The translations under genes and the position numbers were made by a program. Positions 49,658 through 62,765 of a DNA stretch of 64,000 bases are shown here, piece after piece. The stretch spans positions 22,316,012 through 22,380,011 of the forward strand of contig OX393552.1 of assembly GCA_947650365.1 (NCBI GenBank), written 5' to 3'. Numbering within the stretch: position 1 is the first letter of the stretch; every line of letters starts with the position of its first letter. A model generated the notes under the pieces. It had not been told where the DNA came from, searched no databases, and saw only the letters and a list, made by a program, of their open reading frames with translations. Source of the stretch: Chamaelirium japonicum (Eukaryota; Streptophyta; Magnoliopsida; Liliales; Melanthiaceae).

Positions 49658-50385
49658 CTTCACCCATTAACACTCCTCTTTTTGCATGAAGTGCATTTGT
49701 ACACCCCATGTGAACAACATGACATCTTGAGGTCTATTAATTCCACACCTTATTCCTCTCTCACCTTATGCATGATGTATAGAGTTCATAGGTCGAGGAG
49801 AAATGTTTTTTTCCTCTCATTTAAACTGATTACCCGACCTCCGATTGCCGATATTTAGTTTTAGTCCGCATTGAACATTTAATTTGATTAGAATTCTTGC
49901 ATGGTGTAGGTGTATACACAACACATTAGTTTATTACACACATTTATATATGTTACTTGGGCTGAATTTCTAGTAAAGCAAAGTGATGGGGACTAGACCC
50001 GACAATTGCACTCGCTCCACCTGCGACTAGCCCCTGAAGATCAAGTTATCGTGAATTTCTGGCGTATGTGTATACACAACTTTTCTTTTCTAATTTCTAT
50101 AATGGAGTATTTCCTTGGTCTATAGTTCTTCTGAATAAGGGGAGTTAGAAAGGTCCATTGCTGGACATAACAGAATGGGTTGGTTTTGGATTTAGGGCCT
50201 GAGCCCAAGATGGATTGAGTAGTAGGAAAGATAGAAGGGTCTTGGACCCATTTGCATGTTCACCATTAAAAAAAAATTTAAGACTGACATGAACCTTTAG
50301 GGATTGCTTATTCTGTTGAAACTGCAATTGCAGTCTTGCATTGCAATTGTTGAGAAACTGCCATCTCTATAGGCCTATTCGGAAT
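49658..50385. other. Intergenic, no gene recognised
   Basis: No recognisable protein, RNA gene or bounded repeat. Confidence 0.35.
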
Positions 50386-50388
50386 TAA

Positions 50389-50624
50389 GGTGCTCTTTGG
50401 ATAGGATTATGATTCTGGGATTCTTGGAACTCAAAATCTCCAAAAAGGGCTCCGGATCGATCCCCAAGCCTTGAGTTTGGGCTTCGGGAAAATGGCCCCC
50501 AGTAGCACGTATTGGGCTCTCCAAAGAAACGTTTTGGGATCCGGTGGCATCGAAACTGGCTCCCCGTATTTTTAAAGGATTTAGGCTCCCAGAATCCCGG
50601 ATTTGAAGCGTATCCAAAGGGGCC
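50389..50624. mobile_element. Tourist-like (PIF/Harbinger) MITE
   Basis: The ends GGTGCTCTTTGGATA and TATCCAAAGGGGCC are inverted repeats, and TAA flanks both sides (50386-50388 and 50625-50627), as expected for PIF/Harbinger. Length is 236 bp with no coding capacity. The 3-bp duplication alone is weak, but the terminal symmetry is strong. Confidence 0.8.
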
Positions 50625-50627
50625 TAA

Positions 50628-51439
50628 AGTGCGGAGAAAATATAATGAAACTGATTAGTTCCAAACAAAAAGCCTTGCCTAACCAACCACTTTTCATTAT
50701 TGGCCCTCTTTGACCTATTGATTCGAGACCCTGACAGTATTATGAGATATGATTCTCTATTGAGGACCTATTATGGTAGTTCTGTGGACAAACTACTGAG
50801 CCCTTTTATAAAGAATTTCAGCATTTTTTATGTTGTATGATGGCGGCTTTCTGATAGTTGGAAGTTATATATCTCATTAGTAGGTAGGAAAAGGACAAAA
50901 ATTCTTCCCATCGAATCTCATCTCTCGCGCCCTTGTTGGCGAATTTGTGGCGCCGTTGGTGGCGGATCATGTGGCCCGGGCCCTTGTGGCCGAATCAAGA
51001 AAATATATAGGGGAACTATAATGTGTTTTAAAGACGGAAATACTATAACCATGGCTTGACTAGCATTGGGGCACATATATATTGAAACCAAATATCTGTA
51101 AGATTTCAGACATAGTAGCAATGTTCTTTAAATGTTCAAATAATTCAAAGAATCCATTGTTACCCAAATTGCTCTCTCATTTATTTTCAAGCATTTATTC
51201 ACGACAAACTCAACAAATCGTGGTTTTTTATAAATTATCTAGGAATTATTCATAACATTTTCCTGAATATTCAGGTCTCAATGAAGCACCTATTGCATAT
51301 TGATGGACAACATCACTTGTTGGTATGATCTATATCTCCTGACACAAAACATGCATCTTTTCATGCACTTGCCTGCCACATAAAATATTACTTGTTCTTC
51401 ATCAATTAATTTTCCTTGCTACAAATTCATTCAATCAAA

Positions 51440-51440
<1 letters not shown>
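50628..51440. other. Intergenic, no gene recognised
   Basis: AT-rich sequence without supported features. Confidence 0.35.

Positions 51441-51526
<86 letters not shown>
51441..51526. repeat. Compound (TG)n(AG)n microsatellite
   Basis: About 32 bp of perfect TG repeats pass directly into about 54 bp of perfect AG repeats. Confidence 0.95.
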
Positions 51527-51528
<2 letters not shown>

Positions 51529-51552
51529 TGGTTTCTTGACAGACCATATTGT

Positions 51553-51572
51553 TTTGTTTTTTTTGAAAGGTA
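51553..51572 (-). mobile_element. Very short poly-A retro-insertion (20 bp)
   Basis: TTTGTTTTTTTTGAAAGGTA lies between perfect 14-bp direct repeats ACAGACCATATTGT (51539-51552 and 51573-51586). On the minus strand it reads TACCTTTC plus an A-rich tail, like a LINE transcript end. Confidence 0.72.
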
Positions 51573-51589
51573 ACAGACCATATTGTCAT

Positions 51590-53090
51590 GGTGTATTGGT
51601 GTGAGCCCATAGTAATGAACCAAAAGAATAAGCAAAACAATGATGACAAGGATTGGATTCATATCTGTGGGTGTCTCTGTGGATCACATAGAAGAGATCC
51701 TAAATGATTGAGGAGGGAAATCAGTGAGAGTTGGTTGGTGTTGAGTGACAGTCTCATGTCTGGGAGGGCAAGAGCATGTGGGGGTGCATGTGGGGTGGCA
51801 TCAAAGTATCAATGCCAAACTTTTAAAATCTATAGCTCCCAGATGATGATAGTGAGAGTCCCAACAAGCCCCCATGTGGTAATCATTGAGCCATGCATGT
51901 ATATCCATTGGTGTGGTGGACACCTAAAAATCTAAAATAGAGTGATAGGCTAAAATCTATTATGAGAGAGAAGCCATGGTATCAAGATAGGATAATCATG
52001 TGCCACTTGTAGCTTCTAAGAGCCCTAAGTGCTGAATAGTGTGCATTAAACTTTTTGAGTCCTCCTAGTTCCCTTAGGTTTTGTGTCTTTCGGCTCGTTA
52101 CCTTATAATTTGAGATGAATGCAATTCCCTATATTAAATCTTGTCCTTACTTCCTTGTCGCCCCGACTCTTTCCTACTCTAGAAAAACATTGGAAAATCG
52201 CTCCATGTTCGCATGAGCTTAAACTGTATAACAAAAAAGCCCTTTACCCGTCAACTAACCTTTACGTTTGCTGGCATATCTATCTCTTACTACGCTGCCT
52301 TTAGGTCTGTCAATGGACTGAATTTTGATTCGAATCCGATCTGTTAAGTCGGACATGGATGGTTTTTTTAATCCGATAACGATTAGAAACCGATAACGTG
52401 TTTGCTTAATAAATCAAATTTGGATTTAGGTTAATCCGAGCCGTTTGGGAACCCTATCCAAAAATTCATATCACAAAACATCATAATATACATGTGCAGA
52501 CACGCGGTTTTCAATGGGTTCAGCGTGTTTAGTTCCTTCATCTTATCATTGGGTTGTCCTTTCTGCGAGTGTTTGTCCATAAAAACTACAAATTTCATTG
52601 TTGAGCTGTATATGTGGCTAATGACTTGGTTCTTTTATGTTGAAGCTTAACATCTGATCAGATTACAGGACCCGCTATCCGGAAACTAAACAAATCGGAT
52701 ATAGATTCCTTAAGTGGATCCGATCGGGTTAAATTTTTTAATCAACAACTAATAAGTATTTATGAATATATTCTGTAAAAATTCATTTTTCGGTTAGTTC
52801 ACGAGATCCGTGAAATGCCACATATTTACATACATACATCAATAGTTGAGGAATTTTTCAGTATAAATTATGACACCAATTGTCACACTTGTTCTTCAAT
52901 ACTACAAAGCCTTTGCCCATCTGAGGCACCAATAAAGACTCTTGGCCTGCAGACATGGCTTCACTAAGTGCTCTCCAAGTAGGGCCATGTTCCTTCATTC
53001 ACACAAGATTCGAAGCAAGGCATGGGTGTCGAACCCTCGCTAGACGAGGTCACCGCTGCTGTGAGACCGGCATGGGCTTAAGCTTGAGAG
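51590..53090. other. Intergenic with degenerate repeat blocks
   Basis: GGTCTGTCAATGGACTGAAT near 52304 and the following GATCCGAT-rich stretch look like a decayed hAT-type MITE, but no right end or duplication was found. No gene was recognised. Confidence 0.35.
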
Positions 53091-53230
53091 TTGTTCGCCG
53101 GTAGCATGAGCTTAAGCTGCGTAGTTTCGTAGATTAAATCTTGCCTTTACATTCTTCGTCCAGACTCTTTCATAGTCTAGAAGAACCTTCGAGGGTTGTT
53201 CGCCGGTAGCATGAGCTTAAGCTGTGTAAC
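53090..53230. repeat. Local direct duplication
   Basis: TTGTTCGCCGGTAGCATGAG occurs at about 53091 and 53197, about 106 bp apart, each followed by CTTAAGCTG. A related ATTAAATCTTG...GCATGAGCTTAAACTG segment is near 52134-52230 and 47427, so this is a dispersed repeat. Confidence 0.6.
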
Positions 53231-53362
53231 AACTAAAGTAGGTTTCCCTACTGACAACGCCGCCGCCACCACCACCAGAACCGTGAGCGCGCGTGCACGC
53301 TCACGCACTGATTTCAGCTACCACAGTATATTGTATTCCATTGCTCATGTTCCTGGATAGGT

Positions 53363-53386
53363 TTTTTTTTTTTTTTGGGTACATCA
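53363..53386 (-). mobile_element. Very short poly-A retro-insertion (24 bp)
   Basis: A T run followed by GGGTACATCA is flanked by GATAGGT (53356-53362 and 53387-53393). On the minus strand it reads TGATGTACCC plus poly-A, the same end as the LINE tail at 1199 and close to that of the retroposon at 48892-49641. Confidence 0.65.
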
Positions 53387-53393
53387 GATAGGT

Positions 53394-54475
53394 GGACTAT
53401 GACATTGTGATCCTTAGGTCCTCATACACAAGGTCAGCAATGGCTGGAGAGAAAGTAGCCACTACTTAGAGTCACATGGGATGTTTTTTTTGCCCACTGG
53501 CTATATAAACACATTTTGCCCTATTTGATTGAGAATCGTATATGTGGCTACTGTTGTTTGCGGGTTTGTCTGTCCCCGATACTTCCAATTGGCCTTTTCA
53601 GTCGAAAAGTTCTTAATCGGTCATTTCGTGCTTGATACATTAACCCCATCTTCGGGGGATAAGACTTGGATGATGATGATGAGTTAGAAACGAATTTCCA
53701 TCACGTCTGAAGTCGATTGTTAGGCTTATTGAAAAGAAACAATCGAATCTTATACAAGTTATCCTCGATGCACGCACGATTCGGACTGGATATCTGATCC
53801 GTTAAGTAAACGGGCTATCGGAATCAGATCATCGGATTGAAAACTCTAATCCATATCCGTTGACGTATGGCTGGCAGCATCGAATCCCGGGTATGTCTTA
53901 CGCCATGTGGCGTATAAACGATGCGGTGCGCCCGTGGGCAGAGAGCAAGGCTTGGTCTTTGGTGAGGAAAAATAACTTTGTGCTCGTGTGGTTGGCAGGC
54001 TCGATCTAGGATAGGCATGACCTCTTTTAAAAAAAACATAGATTTAGAGCCACACACCATTAATAAATTGTAATTCATGGAGAAAACTCAGGCCAAGGTT
54101 CAAAGCTTCAAGGCCAGAATTATTTTGAGGAGTCAAGCTTGTTTCAATTGAAGCCAATCAGGGCCAAGCCAAAACCAAGGACCATGTCCACACATAGGAA
54201 TCCCTATGTGACAACAAGACAAGTAAAGCTAAGTAGAGAGAATCCAATTCCCCAAAGTCCCCCCCCCACCCCCCTCCTCCCCCCCAAGTTTTAAATGCTC
54301 ATCAGCCATCCCCCACCCCTTAAAACATGGAGCAGATTGTTGGCAGCTTTCTCCTCAACTCCCCCACCCCCACCACACACCCAACAACACTGAAGCTGAT
54401 AGTGATCTACAGTGATGAACAGTGCCACCATTGGACTCAAAAGTGGCATCAAACTCCCCCCACCCACTGAGTCAT
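53394..54475. other. Upstream region of the DUF1677 gene
   Basis: No other gene is recognised. From about 54257 the plus strand becomes strongly C-rich with several runs of CCCCC and CACCCCC up to the gene's start. Confidence 0.4.
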
Positions 54476-54477
54476 AA

Positions 54478-54487
54478 CTATAAAAAC
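54478..54487 (+). promoter_or_regulatory. Candidate TATA box of the DUF1677 gene
   Basis: ACTATAAAAACC lies about 125 bp before the start codon, in a C-rich stretch and at a spacing that would leave a short 5' UTR. Confidence 0.5.
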
Positions 54488-54608
54488 CTCCTCCTCCAAC
54501 CAAAACACTTCCCCCCCACCCCCCAAGAACTCTAGTCTTCTTTCTTCTTCTACCACTACTACTGCCATAATTCAGCTCTCACACCACAACCCACATTCCC
54601 CCCGGGCG

Positions 54609-54974
54609 ATGGAGATCGAGTCGGCGAACTGCGAGTGCTGCGGCCTGCGAGAGGACTGCACCCAGGACTACATCTCCGGGGTGAAGGCCGAGTTCGACGG
54701 GGTTTGGCTGTGCGGCCTGTGCGCGGAGGCGGTGAGGGATGAGGCGAGCGGGGGGCGGCGGAAGGGGCAAGGGGTGGAGGAGGCCGTGAGGGCCCACATG
54801 TCGTTCTGCAGGAAGATCAGGTGCAGCCCGGCGGTCCGGGTGGCCGAGGGGATGCGGCAGATGCTTCGGAGGCGGTCGGGCGACATGTCGACCCCGAGGG
54901 CGGCAGCCGAGCAGCTTGGGCGGTCGGCCAGCGGATCGCAGGTGGAGGGGGGGTCGTCGGTGCCGCTCTTCTGA
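54609..54974 (+). CDS. DUF1677 family protein (plant-specific, cysteine-rich)
   Basis: A single GC-rich exon encodes 121 residues. Residues 6-46 carry the family core: CECCGL..DCTQDYI followed by WLCGLC..AVRDE, with cysteines at 8, 10, 11, 17, 35 and 38 that could bind metal. Residues 57-92 carry the second conserved block, 'EEAVRAHMSFC' and 'VRVAEGMRQMLRRRSGD', followed by a variable Ser/Gly tail. Start and stop fit the family's usual short length. No signal peptide or membrane segment is seen. The biochemical role of this family is not established; I infer no function. A candidate TATA box is at 54478. Codon and GC bias contrast strongly with the AT-rich flanks and suit a real gene. No intron is needed. 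Confidence 0.92.
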   Translation: MEIESANCECCGLREDCTQDYISGVKAEFDGVWLCGLCAEAVRDEASGGRRKGQGVEEAVRAHMSFCRKIRCSPAVRVAEGMRQMLRRRSGDMSTPRAAAEQLGRSASGSQVEGGSSVPLF

Positions 54975-56047
54975 TCTTTGGAACTAGTGTTTGGTTGGAA
55001 TAATGATCAAATCCTTGGCTGTTTAGGCCTTCAGACCTTTGTTTTATTGTTGTTAAACTTCCATTCTGTAATTTAGAAGTTATTAATGTTCTTCTTATTA
55101 TTATTTTTTGAGATCAGTAGGTGTCTCGAAACCTTTTGGGCAATGGAGCCACTTAGGGCTCGGACTAATCCCTCCGGGAATGTGCACCGACCCTCTCAGA
55201 AGTATCTGTCCTAGGTAGGCCGAGAGGGGTTGGGGGAGGGGGGGGGGGGGGGATAGGAATTGAACCCACAACCTCCTCACCAAAGCATCAGTTTGGTCAC
55301 CAAAGCATCAGTTGTTCAACCATTATGTTGCTCACCAAAGCATCAGTTGTTCAATCATTATTTTGCATTTTTAATACAGAATCTTGGAACTTTTATTTTA
55401 TTTTTTCTACCATTTCATTGCCCACTTCTTTTGTAGCTTTTGTCAATATAGGTTCTTTAGAAAACCTTGATTTATTTCCTTATGCTTTGGGTCATCTCAT
55501 GATCTGTTTTTGAAAATCCACAGGAGTTTTGTGGGGTTTGTGTGTATCAAGGGCATGGGATCCTTTGAGGTTAAAGCTAAAACTGAATCACAACCGTCCG
55601 TTACAGCTAACCGGAACAGTGAATCGCACTTAACCCCAAATGGTATGTAAAAGAATATCTATGATATAGTTTTGGCTTCAACCTATCTGATCCTCTGATG
55701 TTAGCCTCAGAGGAACCGCGTCTGTTTTAAATTATATTTAACTGAGAAAATTAGGGGTTTTTACAACTCTTGGTAATAAAGCAAAGATTATAAGACTTTA
55801 CTTCTCTTGGTTAAAACTACTAGTGCAGACCTTTGGCAATGCAAGATGAACATCAACTATTGAGAGACCAGTCTCAAATCGGTTGATTAAGAGGACGGTG
55901 AGATCCTTATAAAGAAGTGCTTAAGGATGACTATGAATGAGTAAAAGAGAGTGGGGGTTGTTTCTCAATACTGTAGCCGCTATAGTAATAACCCTCCTGG
56001 AATATTAAACCCAATTAGAATGGGAGATAGACAGAGGAAAATGTACG
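54975..56047. other. 3' flank of the DUF1677 gene, no further gene
   Basis: The gene's 3' UTR probably lies in the first 120 bp. A G run of about 18 occurs near 55233-55251, and the phrase CACCAAAGCATCAGTT is repeated three times at about 55279-55350. Around 55567-55625 a short block resembles the fold-back family of 40068-40227. Confidence 0.4.
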
Positions 56048-56336
56048 TTATGTGCTTTTTAAAAAAACAAAATCAGAACTAAATTCTCGATGTTTTGGTT
56101 GATGGAAAAGTTGCGCAATAAAGATAGAATTAAAGTTGCGTATAATGGTGTGGAGATCAATAATCTGGAAGCAATTAAAAGTGTGTTCATCGGTCACTTT
56201 CGTACTTTCTTCAAAGCTAGAAACCTTCCTCCTATTCAAGTTGATTAGGACACACTTTACCCTACCAAACTTGAACCTATAAAGCTAGAGACCTTGAGTT
56301 GCCTTTTACTGAAGCAGAGATTCTTGTTGCATTAGT

Positions 56337-57211
<875 letters not shown>

Positions 57212-58352
57212 TGGGCTTCTCCATACCTTCTGGTCGAGGATTAAAGGAGATATTCTGAAGTTGATAAATGATTTTCATTCAGGAAGAGATTTCTTGGGAA
57301 AGATCAATTATTATTTGATTACCCTTATTCCAAAGTTCGAGGCGGCTAATCATGTGGTTGATTATAGACCAATCAGTATGATCAATGGCATCTATAAGAT
57401 TATTACCAAAACGCTTGCTTATCGCCTTAAGAGAGTTGTAGCGGACCTTGTGGATATCCATCAAACTGCTTTTATACAAGAGAGATCTATCCTAGACTCG
57501 ATTGCTTGTGCACAAGAAACCATCTTCAGTTGTAGAAGAAGCAAGGAAGAAGGAGTGCTGCTCAAACTAGACTTCAAAAAGGCATTCAACAGTTTCCATT
57601 GGCCGTTTATCACTCGTACTCTGCGAGCAAGTGGTTTTGGAGAAACTTGGATAAGATGGATCCACACAACCCTCTCCATTGCCAGAACTTCTGGCAACCT
57701 CAATGGAATTCCTAGCAAGCCCTTTCGGTGTATAGGGGATTGCGCCAAGGAGCCCCCCTTTCCCCTCTTCTTTTCATCATCATTAGCGACGTCTTGAGCA
57801 AAATGATATATAGAGCAAACCTCTCGGGCAGCATCGAAGGACTAGCAAAGAACAGAATATCCACTGGGATAACCCATATACAGTTTGCACATGACACCAT
57901 CACTTTTGTTGTGCAGAGTAATCACATATTATAACAATTAGATTCATCCTACTTGCATTTAAACTTTGTCGGGACTCAAAATAAACTTCTCAAAGTCCAC
58001 TATAGTTTACTTGGGTCACTTGGACGGAGTTGCAGAACAGCTCTCATAGTGCTTTGGATGCCCACCATCCTCCTTCCCTATTAGCTACTTGGGCATCCCG
58101 CTTAGAGATTCGGCACTCCATCGTGAGGACTAGACACCTTTACTAGAAAACTTTGAAAAGAGGCTGTCATCATGGATAGGTAAACATTTATCTAATGGCG
58201 GGAGACTGGTGCTTCTTAACACGGTTCTCTCAGCTCTACCGGTTTATTACATGTCCACTTTCAAGTTACATATGTTGGTCATAAAGCCCATTGATAAGAT
58301 CAAAAGGAACTTCCTATAGAGAGAAACACGAGAAACAAATAAAGGCATTAAC

Positions 58353-59560
58353 TGTTAGCGTCGGTGTGTCATTAGCGTGGATTTTCTAGATTAAGCATTA
58401 CTGAATAATAACTCTGGTTAATGAATAACTAAAATGGTATGTGTAATCCATATATAATAAGGACTCGAGGGAGCACAGTAAGCCACCGAGGTGCATGATG
58501 GGTCCATGCTTGGGAGACCCCGTGGACTAGTCCTGTGTAGACCTAAACTGTATTCATAGCTTTGGTGATGTTGGTCGCTTCACCGGGAATAAGCTGTTGG
58601 CAGGTAGAGGAATGTGGTAAAGTTTCCACCATGGGAGCATTGGATCTCCATTCACCTGACCAAGCACGATGATCGTATTGAACAGAAACCAGGACGATGC
58701 ACGGATTAGTGAGTTAGACATTGGTGCATTGACCATCTTATCATTTAAGATAATATATCCTTAACCCTAAGGAACCATGCCTACTAAGCTAAGCAATTGT
58801 GCAGTGTTTTGATGTGCCAACATGTGCGGATCTATCATAATCCAATACCACAGTATGTTGGGTTACTCAGCTGGTGTTGGAGTGGCATGCAACTCCTATA
58901 GGCTATCTGATATCCAGAAATGGATGGATGCATTCGATGAGTCATACTGTCCACATATTAAACCCATGCCTGGTGGTCATCAGTTAGACTGATGACAGTT
59001 CGAGTGCTAGGCATAGCACCAGAGTGTGTGGTGCTATGGTTAATAAGTCATCGAATCAAGTCAAGTAACCGATCAGGTCTGAAGGTGTTCCCCACCTTCC
59101 GAGTCGAGTCATGGCACCAGTATTGAAGGGACCAATGATTACCAGGTTAAAGTTAAGAACATGGATTACGAGGGAGTAATATGAGTTAGGGATTACTGGA
59201 GTATAGCCCATGGGACATATTAGGTTAAGTCGCAGGTTAATTAGATTCAGACTGATTGACGGAACTCTCGGTATGCTACTAAGACAGTCATTCAGGAATC
59301 CGGTTGGAACTAGAAATACTAAGCCTTAAAGGTTCCACCTTGTCGTCACATATAGGTATTGTAAACCATATCTAGTTAGGCTTACTAGATACGAAGTAGC
59401 GCGATAGAGCGTATGCCTAAACGCTGAAAGTCTATTCATATATGTGTATGAGCCATAGGGGTATTTTTGTTAATATATATTTATGGTCGTACATATATGG
59501 AATATGGATCTCATTTGAACCGAAATAATTCCATGAGTTTATTGACGAAATCGGATCACG
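58353..59560 (+). mobile_element. Diverged Copia LTR fragment
   Basis: It begins TGTTAGCG and follows the LTR of the 5064-15037 element in order, in opposite orientation: a GGTCGC...AAGCTGTTGGC block, TTAGTGAGTTAGACA, TAACCCTAAGGAACCATG and CCTGGTGGTCATCAGTTAGAC. Homology fades after about 59420, so only the first half of an LTR is clear. The start coincides with the break in the LINE, indicating insertion into it. The right end was not determined. Confidence 0.7.
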
Positions 59561-59571
59561 ATTTCATCGAG

Positions 59572-59575
<4 letters not shown>

Positions 59576-59632
<57 letters not shown>
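59576..59632. repeat. (CT)n microsatellite
   Basis: A perfect CT array of about 57 bp followed by CTCACTCTCA units. Confidence 0.92.
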
Positions 59633-59639
<7 letters not shown>

Positions 59640-59655
59640 ACTCTCACAGCCAAAC

Positions 59656-60198
59656 TAGGGGTGTGCATCAGTTCGAAACCAACCTTATTAGGCAAAACCC
59701 AAACCGATCCAACCTTGGTCGGTTTTGAGGATTTTCAATACGATCCAAACCGAACTGAGATTGGAATCCAATCCAATTAAAGTCGGTTTGGATTGGATTG
59801 GATGGTCGGTTTGGGTTTTTGACCATATTCTTATTGGGCTTTTTTCCCCCTTCTATTAGGACCTAGTTTCAACATAAAAAATAATAATTGTTATCAAATC
59901 GTTAGGCCTAAATAAGATTTTTAACCGATTTTGAGTCTCCCTATAATATTGCAAAGGTTGTTAGTAGCAAGGGTATATGAGGACATATGGTATATTTAAT
60001 AAAATATTATATGTATATACATTTGTCGGTTTGGATCGGCTTAGGTCGGTTTTAAATTTACAAATCCGGCAACCGATCCAATCAAGTCAATTTTTTTAAA
60101 ATCCAATCCAATCTGATCCATTGAGTGTGTCAAAACCGATCAAAATTGGTTGTTTTGGTTTGGTTTGGACAGTTTGGTTTGGATCCTGCACACCCCTA
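59656..60198. mobile_element. Complete non-autonomous hAT MITE
   Basis: Perfect 12-bp terminal inverted repeats TAGGGGTGTGCA/TGCACACCCCTA and a perfect 8-bp duplication AGCCAAAC (59648-59655, 60199-60206) define a 543-bp element. The subterminal regions are rich in GGTTTGG and CCGATCCAA motifs. No transposase is encoded. The partial copy at 18028 belongs to the same family. Confidence 0.95.
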
Positions 60199-60206
60199 AG
60201 CCAAAC

Positions 60207-60588
60207 AGTGGGTCTCTTCTATAAGGGTAATTGTGTCCTAAATTATAGGAGTGGGAACGACCGTATGTAAAGAGATAAGGGCAAGGGAATTTCGTGCCCC
60301 CCTCCTCTCCCTTGAATATACATGACTGACCAGCCCTTTAGGGATTTGACCAAGTCAAACCCTAGAAGGGGGATGGCCTTATGGGTCTCTTCTGCCAAAC
60401 CCTAGCTGCCTTCTCTTGCTCTCCCTCTCTCTTGTGTTTTCAGCCATAGAAAAAGAGAAAGAAAGAGAAGGAAAGGGAAGAAGAAGATAAGAAATAAGAA
60501 AAGATCCTCTAGTATAGGGCTACTTTGTCTTCTTCGTTGTAAGCCGACTGGTGGTGGGTGTGGGTGCAAAATCTAGCTTACGCCTAAC
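60207..60588. other. Intergenic or LTR-derived, no gene recognised
   Basis: Sequence with purine-rich and CT-rich stretches; it may be the right part of the LTR that starts at 58353, but no match to a known LTR segment was seen. Confidence 0.3.
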
Positions 60589-60750
60589 GGTGGGACTTGC
60601 CAGACCTGCCTGGAGCCCACGGAGATAACAGTGGAACCCGTCATCCCTGCCTGGGGCCCACGAAGATGATAGTGGGATCCTCCAGCCTTTCTTGGGGACC
60701 ACGAAGACGACAGTGGGACCCGCCAACCCTGTCTATGGCCCACGGACACC
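60589..60750. repeat. Minisatellite of about 55-bp units
   Basis: Three units, plus part of a fourth, share CAGTGG(G/A)ACCCG(C/T)CA, CCCTG(C/T)CT and GGCCCACG(A/G)AGA. Frames through it on both strands are repetitive and not credible genes. Confidence 0.8.
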
Positions 60751-62354
60751 ATCTGGGGTCTGGTAAATCCCTTCCGGATATTTACCAAAACTCCAGATAC
60801 TTTCAAAACTCTATAAATAGCGGACGTTGTAAATATTCCAGATTGGAATTCATTATTCCCAACTATTAGAGTTGGTGTGTTTTTAGCTTGAAAAACTCTA
60901 TTTTGATATATTATTAAAGGATAAATATTATTATATGAGATGCATGGTGTTACGTAATATAGTTACATGCTCTTTTAAGACAGAGAGTCATGACTACATG
61001 GTAGTCCACTAAGTTAAAGACTAAGTAGATTGGTCCCATGTAACCTAAATAAGCTCGCAGCTGTGATCATATTGGTCGCCTTATCATGTTAGGCTATTGG
61101 GGGTAGTAACAGTACATGGGTGTCTTCACCATAGTCACACCAGGCACAGTGTCTATAGTCAAACGAAACTAACATGGTGCACAGATTAGTGAGTAGACAC
61201 CAGTGCGCTAAGTCATGTTTCTGCTTAGGGTAAAACATTTCTAAACCCTGAGGAACCATAACTGATGGGCTAACCAGTTGTGTGGTGTTTTGACACACGA
61301 ATGTATGAGGGTTCAGTTACATGACCCAAAACCAAGATGTACCAGGTTACCTGACTGGCATCGCATCAGTGTGCCACTCCGGCCAGTCACATCAGCGTGC
61401 CACTCCTACAAACCATCCACACCCCTAACGGGAGGTGTATTCCTTGGTCTGACTTGCGTCGTATTGAACTCAAGCCTGGTGGTCATCAGTTGGACTGTTG
61501 ACCAAATCTGGTTACTCGATAGGGTAATCGGAGGTATGACGTACATAGTCAACCTGGAAGAAACTGAGTCGTATGAGCACTCAATTCTGATGATATTCTC
61601 CATCACTCGAGTTGTATCATGGCACCAAGTAAAGGGACCACGAGTTTAGCACTACTAAGTGGAAAGCAGGGCTATGTGGAAGAAAATAGTAAGCCAGGGG
61701 GAATGGAGTGTAATCTGTGTCGCACTCTGGGTGGTTACGTAGGTTAACTCGGACTAAGAGGATCGACAGTACACTCGGGGGGTGTTTCGATCGAGTTTGA
61801 ATTGGAAGTCATGAACCCTGGTTACTAAAGGTTCCACCTGATCGATATTATATACGATCCTTGCACGTACCATCTCCTCGAAACACATGGCACAATTAGA
61901 GGAAGTAGGAAGTCCAAGCCTACGTTCTGTGTGTGCTTCGCACTAGTGCACGGTAGATACGTAGCTTCGTGTGCGTACTAAGGGAAAACTCTATAATGGT
62001 ACGGTAGCACACAATGTCATCCCTTACCATAAGTGGACTCCGCCATATGGGTGCGAAGCACCGAGACATGTTGCGAGTTGACTAGTTGACTTTGCTAGAG
62101 GCACCCTATATATTTACTAAGGGCACCCTGGTGAATAATGAAATCACTAGTGCACTTCACTTATGTGTGTCATGCGACTTCTCGCGCACGTTGGATGACC
62201 AATTAGTGACACAGGGGCGTTTTTGGTGAAATCAAACGTCACTGTGTACTAAGGGGGCCGGCCCTACGGGTGTAAGAACATGCATGGCCGCCCCCTTGAT
62301 TATAGGTGTAACATCCGCCCCAAACATATAAGATATTGTCCGCTTTGTCCGTGC

Positions 62355-62432
62355 CTGCACGAGAACTTCCCAGAGTGGTCACCCATCCTAGTACTACTCT
62401 CGCCCGAGCACGCTTAACTATGGAGTTCTTAC
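62355..62432 (-). other. 5S rRNA-derived promoter segment in the Cassandra 3' LTR
   Basis: On the minus strand the order AACTCC, TTAAGCGTGCTCGGGCGAG, AGTAGTACTAGGATGGGTGA and GGGAAGT follows plant 5S rRNA from about position 40 to 100. The A box, the intermediate element (GTAGTA) and most of the C box are kept, so RNA polymerase III binding is possible. The 5' and 3' ends of 5S are absent, so this is not a 5S gene. Confidence 0.85.
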
Positions 62433-62765
62433 GAAATCCGTAGCGGCGCACGGTTTTAAAACACGTCTTCTATATTTGAGAGGGGAAATTATATAAGTTG
62501 CTTAGGATCTCCTTCTCTTCAGGCGATGTAGGGCTAACTCGTGGCCTTGTACACCTTACCTTACCTCATCTTATCCATCTTGACATCCCAGCCTGAGGAG
62601 TCTTGGCTCTTGGCCTATTGGATCTTGGTCGTCACAATCCACCCCCCTTAGGGTTACATGTCCTCGTGTAGGGTTAGACCCCCCCATCCCGAGGAGAACC
62701 GGCTCTGATATTATTTTGTAACATTCACCCCAAATACACAAGATATTGTCTGCTTTGCCCGTGCC

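Noticed and set aside
57240-57934. Two separate reverse transcriptase genes
   Set aside because: They are one LINE ORF2 split by a frameshift near 57725, not two genes.
60520-60869. Overlapping repetitive frames on both strands
   Set aside because: They reflect a minisatellite of about 55 bp, whose length leaves frames open.
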